A stretch of DNA of 64,000 nt from assembly GCF_041146395.1 (NCBI RefSeq), contig NC_091002.1, positions 7,682,501 through 7,746,500 of the forward strand. Reading direction: 5' to 3'. The stretch comes from Eulemur rufifrons. Its lineage: Eukaryota; Chordata; Mammalia; Primates; Lemuridae. The notes below the pieces were generated by a model that worked only from the letters and a program-made list of their open reading frames with translations, was not told the DNA's origin and ran no database searches. The translations under genes and the position numbers were made by a program. Shown piece after piece: positions 56,838-64,000 of the stretch (its first letter is position 1; every line of letters begins with the position of its first letter).

Positions 56838-57194
56838 GGTTTAGATGTGGTTTGTTTGTCCCCACCAAGACTCACGGTGAAGTTTGACCCCCAGCGCGGC
56901 TGAGTTGGGAGGTGGGGCCTGGTGCTGCTCTCCTGATAGCGAGCGAGCACCGTCGCCCCGGCCCTGGCCCCCTGCGCGAGTTCCCCGGAGCCTGCCGTTG
57001 TGAAGTGCGGTCCCTCTTTGCACGCGTCCACTTCCCCTTGACCTTCTCCGCTGTGCTATACACAGAACAAGCCCTCACCAGAGCCAGCGCCACACTCTGG
57101 AACTTCCCAGGCTGCAGGACCGTGAGCTGTGAAGCCTCTCTTCTTTGGAAACTCCCGGGCTCGGGTATTCTGCTACAGCAACACAGACGGGCCA
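56838..57194 (+). mobile_element. MaLR LTR (MST-like), near full length, CpG-rich
   Basis: 'tttagatgtggtttgtttgtcc', 'gttgggaggtggggcctggtg', 'tctcctgatagcgagcgagc', 'gcacgcgtccacttcccc' with 'cttctccgctgtgctat', 'caggaccgtgagctgtgaagc' and 'ggtattctgctacagcaacac' follow the MST LTR from 5' to 3'. It keeps many CpGs. A solo LTR. Confidence 0.8.
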
Positions 57195-57979
57195 GGGCAG
57201 CGAGCTCCTGGCACAGGTCAGCGCTCCTCAGATGTGAGTGGAGAGACTGCGCCGGGCAGCCTGGCAGAGAGGAGCCCTGGCCCTCCAGCTGCACCGACTC
57301 GAGTGGCTGCACCTGAGACCAGGTGGCGTGGGGCCCTGAGCGGGGCTGCCACGGAGCAGGACCTGGGGACATGCTGCTTGAGCCCTTCCTGGCCTCGATG
57401 GACCTAGCTGAGCCCAGAGCCATGGAGCAGAGACCTATGTCTTCAGGGTCCTTGTTCAGAGCTGGGCTTGGACAGAAGCATTTCCTCCCTCCCTCCTTCC
57501 CTTCTTCCCTCTTTCTTCAACTTATTGGCAAACAAAGAGCTATTGAGCGCCTGCTGTGTGCAGTGCAAGAGGCCGGTTGTCTGGGAGCTGTGTCTGGAGC
57601 AGGCCATCCTAAGAAGCGGACCAGCCCAAGACCCTCTCTGCTCTCAGGGCAGGTGAGCGTTTCTCACCACTGGGCTGTGGATCTGCCCACGTCAGCCTTA
57701 GTCGTGTGAGGCAGGCTTGGCTGGGGGACGAGAAGGGACAGCCTCCTGCCAGCGGGAGGGAGGGATGTGCCAGGGAGCTCCAGCCTCCTGAGGAGGTGGG
57801 TGGTGGGATCTCAACTGCCCACAGCAACACGGCTACCCGACAGGCATGTCCATGTTTCCCCGAGCACTCGTGCATGTGCCGGCGTGTGTGTGTGTGTGTG
57901 TGTGTGTGTATGCGTGCGTGCGCACAGGCTTTCTGCATGCAGCTTTCTAAGAGAGGTCACCGGATGGGGGAAAGGTGGA
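57195..57979. other. GC-rich DNA, no gene
   Basis: Contains a pyrimidine tract at about 57481-57520, an ancient-repeat phrase ('gagctattgagcgcctgctgtgtgc', 57536-57560) and the GT microsatellite listed next. Confidence 0.4.
57884..57925. repeat. (GT)13 microsatellite
   Basis: A pure GT run at 57884-57909, followed by atgcgtgcgtgcgcac. Likely polymorphic. Confidence 0.95.
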
Positions 57980-58175
57980 GAGGTTTGGCATCAGGCCAGC
58001 CAGGGCACCCAGGCATGGTGTTCATGGGCTGTGAGACGGGGCACAGGTTCCTAACCTCTCTGAGCCTCGGTGTTCCTTGTCTGTAAAATGGGTTGTAGTA
58101 CTAACACGTGCTCTTATTGTAAGGACTGGACCTGCCTAAGTGACCACGGTGCTGCCAGTGCTGTGAACTGTCAGG
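57980..58175 (+). mobile_element. MIR SINE
   Basis: 'catgggctgtgagacggggc', 'acaggttcctaacctctctg', 'agcctcggtgttccttgtctg', 'taaaatgggttgtagtactaac' are the MIR body. Confidence 0.85.
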
Positions 58176-58719
58176 ACTCTTAGTGTTCACCACTGCGGTG
58201 CGTGTTCCCCGGGGCAGAGGGGGCACAGGGAGCCTGGAGCCCCTCCCACCCCTTCCTGGGCGGCTGCTGGCCCAGGACAGTCCCAGCTGCTCGAGATAAG
58301 CCACGGCAGATGTTGGGAGCTTCCCAGGGCTGAGAGTGGCCAGACGGGGACCCTGAGGAGAGTCTGGTGTGGGCTCCGGCTGGGAGGAAAGCCGTGGAGG
58401 GCGCGGATGGGGTTCTTCACGGTTTCTCCAGACCGCGAGGTGCTAGGGCTTTATGCTCCAGAATACGGCGCTGGCTCAGTGGATTTTACTCTGCGTGCAA
58501 AGTGAGCAGCAGATTAAACTTTCATGCTCCTAATTGTCAGGGCATCTGCCGGGCCGCCGCTCTGTACCCAGCTGCTCCCTTCCTCTGCCACGACTTAACC
58601 CTTTGGTTCTGGCGAGAGAGTCCCAGGACCAGGCTGCTCAGATCTCGGCGGCAGGCACCTGCTGGGGTCTCCCGACACTCGGATGCCCCCTCCCCAGAAG
58701 GCAGCCAGGTTTTGGAGAC
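58176..58719. other. GC-rich DNA, no gene
   Basis: One + frame (58367-59050, 227 residues) crosses it but ends in MIR and tandem-repeat sequence and shows no domain. Confidence 0.4.
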
Positions 58720-58890
58720 AGACAGGCCTGAGAGGACTTGGAGCCCCCCTCCCTGGAGCTGCCCCCTAACCTCTCCAGGGCTCTACTTCCTCAGCTGCAA
58801 ATGGGTTAACAGCAGCATCTGGGCTGTAGGGCCGATGTTAGAACAGAAATCTGCACATTGTAGCTGCTCAACTCATATTTTCAGGAGGAT
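58720..58890 (+). mobile_element. MIR SINE
   Basis: 'ccccctaacctctccagggc', 'tctacttcctcagctgcaaat', 'gggttaacagcagcatctgg', 'gcacattgtagctgctcaac' are diverged MIR landmarks. Confidence 0.65.
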
Positions 58891-58968
58891 TCTCAGGCCG
58901 AGGCACAGGCTGAGGAGTCTGGGCAGGGCCAGGTCAGGAACCGAAACCTGCAGGGACCTGGCTGCGGG

Positions 58969-59010
58969 GCGAGGCATGCTGGGCGAGGCATGCTGGGCGA
59001 GGCATGCTGG
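58969..59010. repeat. 14-bp tandem repeat, three perfect copies
   Basis: gcgaggcatgctgg repeated at 58969-58982, 58983-58996 and 58997-59010. Confidence 0.97.
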
Positions 59011-59189
59011 GCATCAGTGGGGTGGGGTCTGCAGTCATCCTGGGAAGTGATGCTCCTTTGGAGCAAGTCACCTGCCTCAGCGTCACTAGCGACACGCGCT
59101 GTTCACTGGGAGCCGCCTAAACACTAACGGTGTGTGGCCCCTGCTCTGGGCCCTGGCTCTGTTTTACAATTTTTCTGGCTCTGTTTTAA

Positions 59190-59345
59190 GCTACTATTTA
59201 CTGGGCACTTGGCAGAGGTCAAGTGTGCCTTGGGCTGTCCCCATGAATCCTGTTGTCCCCATTTTACAAGAGAAGAAACTGAGGCTCTTGGAGAGTGCAG
59301 AATGTGCTCGGGTCAACAGGGACGCTGCAGAGCGAGGCCAGGTCT
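59190..59345 (-). mobile_element. MIR SINE, antisense
   Basis: 'ctactatttactgggcacttgg', 'ttgtccccattttacaagag', 'aagaaactgaggctcttgg' form an antisense MIR. Confidence 0.8.
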
Positions 59346-60310
59346 GGGTGGCTCCAAGCTGGTCTCCTTCCCGCTGTGTTGCTGCCACAGGGAGAAGCGG
59401 CAAACGCTGGGCGCCTGGGCCGGCGTGGCGGAGCTCAGGGCGTGTGGACGCGGAATGAGTCTGCAAACACCGGGGTGACGGCTCGGGCCCCAGGCAGCGG
59501 GAGGAGCCCTGGGCCAGGGGCTGGGGGCTGACTTTGTCCCTTGCTCCACGTCTCTGCTGCAGGTGACTGGGCCTCTCTGTGGAGGGTTCCTCCTCCGCCT
59601 CTTTCCTGCCCGGGCACGGGGCGCTTCTGCACACAGCCACCACCCTCCCTAGTGCCTGCTGCCCCTCAGCTCTGTCCTCCGCATTTTGGGGGACTTGCAG
59701 AGGGAGGGAAGGTCAGATCCCCTGCACCAAGTCCCGCTTCTCCCCCATCCCCTGTTGATCCGCCTTCCAGGAGACAGCGCCCTCTGCGTGAGCACGGGAC
59801 AATGAGAGTGCGGGGACCGCCTCCGGGACACTCGGAGGGACGGCTTCCCACACACACGGCTTTGTGTGCCCAGAGCTGATTTCTTTCATGGACTGATTTC
59901 TGTGGATTCAACACCCTGGGTCCCTGGCCCGGGACGGATGTGCCCACAGAGGGCCCTGCCGGAGCCGTCCCTGAAGTGCAGCAGGGCAGCCCTGGGAAGG
60001 GGCCGAGGGGGTCCTTCCGCAGTCACGTCTGGGTGTGATTGTGCTCCTCTTTCTGCAGCTCTGGCACCTTGGCAGGCAGCTGAGACTTAGTTTCCTTTCT
60101 GTGCGGTAGGGGATGATGAGGACCCTGCGGCTCTCTGTCTCTCTCAGTGACAGCAGGCCCGAGACAGGAGCTCTGTGTCTCACCCTTATCTGACTCACAC
60201 CACTCTGTGCCGACACTGTGGCGGCCTGGTGTTCACTGTCGGCCGAGAAGACCAGCCGCATCCTGTAGTACAAAGCCCAGGCTCTGCAGAAAACAGCTGC
60301 CCACGGTGCA
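59346..60310. other. GC-rich DNA, no gene
   Basis: Several overlapping short frames have no motif. 60080-60125 has a small MIR-like phrase ('cttagtttcctttctgtgcgg'). Confidence 0.4.
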
Positions 60311-60405
60311 GGGGGAGGAGGGGGAGGAGGGGAGGGGGGTGATGGAGGGAGGAGGGTGAGAAGGGTAAGGAGGGGAGGAGGGGAGGAGGGGAGGAGGGGA
60401 GGAGA
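60311..60405. repeat. G-rich purine tract, (AGGAGGGG)n
   Basis: An almost pure purine run. The 8-bp unit aggagggg is regular at 60368-60404. Several runs of three or more G make it a potential G-quadruplex, and the purine mirror symmetry allows a triplex. Confidence 0.95.
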
Positions 60406-62429
60406 TATGAGGTTAGGAGGTATTGGTGGGCAGGTGAGGAGGGCAAACCCATTGCCCCGACCCCACCCGGGGCCGATGGTGGGTCCTCATGGCTGCAATA
60501 TCCCCTCCAGGTGGCCCAAGTGGATGGCGGGGGGACTTGCTGAGCCCCAGGCCCACACCCTCGACCTCTCCCTAGTTGTCCTTCCCGAGCTTTGGACGAG
60601 CTGGGTGAGGGGACTGTGCAGCTTCCTGCTGGGCCGCGGAGCCAGCTGTTCCTCGAGAGGCCCTTCCGCCCAAACATGCGAGCTCCCAGAGGACAGGCCC
60701 GTCCCCAGGCCTCTGGCTTAGATGGCAGAGATGGCCCTGGGCAGCGGTGATGGGAACACGGGTCTGGGCTGTCCTCCCCAGCTGGTCTTCTCTCCCTGGC
60801 CCCAGCCGCTCGCCCCCCTGGGCCTCAGGGTCCTGTGTGTGACAGTGGTGAGAGCCGTGCGTAGGAGCCCTTGGGGTCCTGGGGAGATCTCGGGGGTGGG
60901 GTGAGGATGAGGGTGGGGAGGGCTCGGGAGGGGGATGGTACGGGGGGCTGGGACCAGCAAGTCCTGGGGGCCTCTTGCCCACAGCCATGAGTGTCCCCGT
61001 CCTTGCAGGGCGGCCACCCTGCTCACAGCCCCACTGATGGGAATGAGATGCCGAGTTCTGCCCCGGAGCCCACGTCCCTCCCTCTAGATAATCCTGGCGG
61101 ACACACACCCCTTCCGCAGCGGCTGTCCAGGCCCTTTTTATCAAAACAGCCTCTCAAGCGACGTTTGCAGAGAACAGGCGCTGCTGCGAGCCGTCCGGTC
61201 CGGGGCCACTGCAGTGCACTCGCGGGACGTGGACACTCTCTTGCCACCGCGGGGCCAGAGCCTCAGCCTCAGCCCCATGAAAATTACAGCCTTTCTCGGG
61301 CGTTTCCTCATCAGGAAGGGTCTCAGGCAGTTCCCGGTGGCTGTTTGCTCAGCAGGTTTATGTGTGATGAGCTCTCGGTTTGGGGATCGGATTCTGTCCC
61401 GAAACAGAACCTCTCACTTGGGGATTTTTGAGGCAGTGATTCTGCGGGAACCTCCTCCCTGGAGGCAGGACGCACGTGGGCTCGCAGACTGTGGTGCCCA
61501 TGCCTCCTGGAGGGAGCTGGGAGGTGCCCAGCGCACAGCAGGTTTGCAGGGCCAGAGGCCTGGGAGCCTGTGCACGGCGTGGGGTCAGAGGCGGGGGTTG
61601 CTGGCCACACGCCCCTAGATGCTCTCAGCCTGCAGCTGTGCACAGGCCCCAGATGGTCACACCCCCCACTGATTTCTTGTCCCTTGTCACTTCTGAGTCA
61701 CAGGCAGCCTGGGCTGACCCTGTCGGCATCTCCATCTTCCACGCTGCTTTGCGTGCCAGCCCAGCACACACTGTCCGTGTTTCGGTGTGAGGATTTGTCC
61801 TCCACCCTTCTGGTGAACTCTGCCACCATCCTCTGAGACCCAGCCCTCCAGCCGCCGCCTCTTCCCCGTGCGCGGCTCCTGGACACACACCAGAGCTCAG
61901 CCCGAAACCAGCCCTGCCTCGCTTAGTGACGTTCACTTTCCCCTGTCCCCTGTGCTTCTGGGAGGCGGCTCTGTCCGGCTCCGCTGTCGGCTGTGACAGT
62001 CCTACGCAGCCCATCTGCAGAACCGGGTCTTTCCGAAGCTGTGTTTTTCACGGATAGGAGTCAACAACTGCAGACTTTTGTATCTGCTGATGTTTCCTAA
62101 GCTCCTGCTACAGTTCTCAGAGGCTAATTCCTTCTTCATCTGCTTTCGGAATTTGCTCTGTAATGTCTCCAAGGGCTCATTTTCCCCAGGTATCCCTCTC
62201 CCCATGCATGCACACCTCTCTGTGGGGTGGCTTCCTGCTCACTCGTCCTCGGCCTCACGGGCCCTCGGTCCCTCCCGCTGCTCGGCCTCCCCTGGGTGGG
62301 CAGCACCCTCGGGCCAGGTCTGGGCAGACGCAGGTGTGGCACCAAGGGAGGGGCTCCGGTGGCACCGGGCCTGCGCTTTCTCTCTCATGCTGACCTGTGG
62401 ATGCCTTCTGTTTCCAATTTTGGGGTCCT
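60406..62429. other. GC-rich DNA, AT-richer near 62040-62190; no gene
   Basis: Frames on both strands lack motifs, except that the antisense frame 62205-62002 reads as a basic, non-repetitive peptide (LQSKFRKQMKKELASEN). I could not connect it to a family. No splice sites fit it on that strand. Confidence 0.35.
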
Positions 62430-62985
62430 AATAGACTGTTTTTAGGTTATAGAAAAATGGAGAAGAGAGTCTGGAGAGCTCCCACGCACCCCAGACTGTT
62501 CCCCCTGTTATTAGCAGCTCACGTTAGTAGGGGACGGTTGTGAAGACTAAGGCCCCCATAGCGATGCATCATTGCTAACTAAAGTCCACGCTTCACCCAG
62601 ATTTCCTTAGCTTTTCCCTAATGTCCTTTCCTGTCCCAGGATCCCACCCGGGACACCACGTCACACTGAGTCGTCACGTCTCCTTGGGTCCTGTAGACTG
62701 TCCCTCATCGGGCTTGTCTCCTGGTCAGGCTGGGGGTTTGGGAGGAAGAGCGCAGAGGCCACCGTCCCCATCGCGTCCTGCCAAGGGTGCACACTGTCAC
62801 CAGGTCGCTGCAGGTGCCGGCTGTGCTCACCTGGCTGCGGTGGTGTATGTCAGGTTTCTCCACCGAGAAGTTACCTTTTTCTCCCATTTCCATAGCGTCC
62901 TCTTTGGAAGGAAGTCCCTGTGCACGGCCCACGCGGCGGGGTGAGCAGCTATGCGCAGCTCCCCGAGGGTGGATTTTTAAAAAAT
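62430..62985 (+). mobile_element. Old LINE-1 (L1M-class) 3'-region
   Basis: Consecutive landmarks: 'ctaactaaagtccacgcttc', 'cagatttccttagcttttcc', 'aatgtcctttcctgtcccagg', 'tgtcaggtttctccaccgag', 'cctctttggaaggaagtccc'. This order belongs to an old mammalian L1 3' region, as I remember it. Not coding. Confidence 0.75.
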
Positions 62986-63051
62986 GTTAAAAACACCTTT
63001 TTCATTTTGTCGACTGGCTTGGCCAGCACTTGTCACTGTAGGCTGGTCCAC

Positions 63052-63469
63052 GGCCAGCCAAAGATAGCCACGTGCTGGTCCCTGGCATTTGCCCCTGTGG
63101 CTGTATTTGGAGAAAGGGTCTTCGCAGACGTGATTGAAGATCTTGAGACGAACAGATGATGCTGCTGCGCTGTCTGGGTGGGGCCTTCCTCCAGTGGCAA
63201 GTCGGGGACACGTTTTTATAAGAGAGAACAGGAGGGAAGTTTGAGACAGAGGAGGAGGCCGCGAGGAGAGGGGCGAGGATGGGGGGCGTGCCACAGCCAG
63301 GGGAGGGTGCGGCCACCAGGAGCAGGAAGGGGCAGGAGCGTTCCGGAGCTCTGCAGGGAGCACAGCCTTGCTGACGGCTCCATGTCGGTCTTTGGCCTCC
63401 AGAGCTACGAGAGAACAGATGTCTGGTGTTTGAAGCCCCCGGTGTGTGGAGACGCTGCGGGAAAGCTGA
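63052..63469 (+). mobile_element. MLT1-like MaLR LTR, near full length
   Basis: 'agccaaagatagccacgtgc', 'gtatttggagaaagggtctt', 'cgcagacgtgattgaagatc', 'tataagagagaacaggaggg', 'gcctccagagctacgagag', 'ggtgtttgaagccccc' are in MLT1 order. The CpGs are retained better than usual. Confidence 0.8.
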
Positions 63470-64000
63470 TCTCGCCATCTGCACCCAGAGGAGAGGGGTC
63501 CTCTGCGCCTGGTCCCTCCTGAGCCCCCTGTGACGCCAGCCTCTCACCGAGGAGACGGGATGGGACCCGAGGAAACCCCGCCTGGACACACGCGTGCACT
63601 CCTCGTGCTCGCACACGGATTTCCAGAACACAAATCCATCCCAAACTCATCAATACAGCTGGAATAGAAAAAAAGAAAGAAACTTAAAACATGTAAGGTC
63701 CCAAAACAAGCCTTTGCCAGCGAAGATGCTGAGGTTTTGCCTTCATCGGTGGGGCTGCTCTGCTTTCACCGTCGGTCAGAGAGTGCCCCAGCAGAGGACA
63801 GGGCGGGGTGGGGGTCCCCAAGGGTGGGGGACATGCCCTTACTGGGAATGACTTGGGCACTGTGATGCTGTCCCTAGGCTTCGGGGCTGGAGGTGGGCTC
63901 TGGAGCCCACGGCCGGGTTGGAACATGCTCTACTGGACAGTGCCTGGGTGAAATGACTAGTGAGTTCTGTGCCTCAGTTTCCACTGCTGCACAAGGGGGT
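63470..64000. other. Unique DNA to the window edge, no gene
   Basis: GC-rich. The last 35 bases ('gttctgtgcctcagtttcc') look like the core of a MIR running off the window. Confidence 0.4.

Noticed and set aside
59132..59458. Membrane-protein-like start MWPLLWALALFYNF
   Set aside because: The frame runs into an antisense MIR. The hydrophobic run comes from chance translation of T-rich sequence.

Overview
This is mammalian nuclear DNA, most likely from a strepsirrhine primate (lemur, loris or galago). The best evidence is four young-looking Alu elements (3471-3811, 14270-14609, 28034-28364, 42799-43149) that share the 'ctatatatttttagttg' middle segment and the 'gctagagtgccgtggcgtcagcct' type right arm, which I associate with strepsirrhine rather than human Alus. 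The primate assignment is firm; the strepsirrhine refinement rests on recalled consensus sequences.

I find no protein-coding gene, tRNA, rRNA or snRNA that I can defend. Most of the window is GC-rich intergenic or intronic sequence. The many open frames are what GC-rich DNA and stop-poor tandem repeats give by chance. The only recognisable coding sequence comes from transposons: a broken mariner transposase (43807-44600), L1 ORF2 fragments (about 16480-17105 sense, 53695-53950 antisense) and a Tigger/MER2 tail (18715-19130).

Layout: 1-9278 is GC-rich DNA with an MLT1 scrap, one Alu, and L2 and MIR pieces. 9279-9607 is a GAGT-type tetranucleotide array, and 11791-12466 an ATCC array. 13.9-19.3 kb holds an Alu inserted into an L2, two MIRs side by side, an L1 endonuclease-region fragment and the MER2 relic. 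21.5-29.1 kb carries MaLR LTRs, an old AluJ, MIRs, L2 tails and an Alu. 29646-30799 is a 20-bp minisatellite, and 32326-32725 a second ATCC array. 37656-39638 is a large 37-bp minisatellite with higher-order structure. 42.8-44.6 kb has an Alu and then a mariner at the end of a MIR. 48481-49585 is a C-rich minisatellite almost free of G on the + strand. 49.7-64 kb is again MaLR LTRs, L2, MIR and L1 remnants.

Tandem arrays total roughly 5.6 kb, nearly 9% of the window. With the GC-richness this suggests a subtelomeric or otherwise highly recombining location. The observations most worth following are the two E-box-carrying minisatellites, the mariner (its family and history in this lineage), the G-free array, and several AT-rich unique islands that could be conserved regulatory DNA. 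I see no coherent new multi-gene system.
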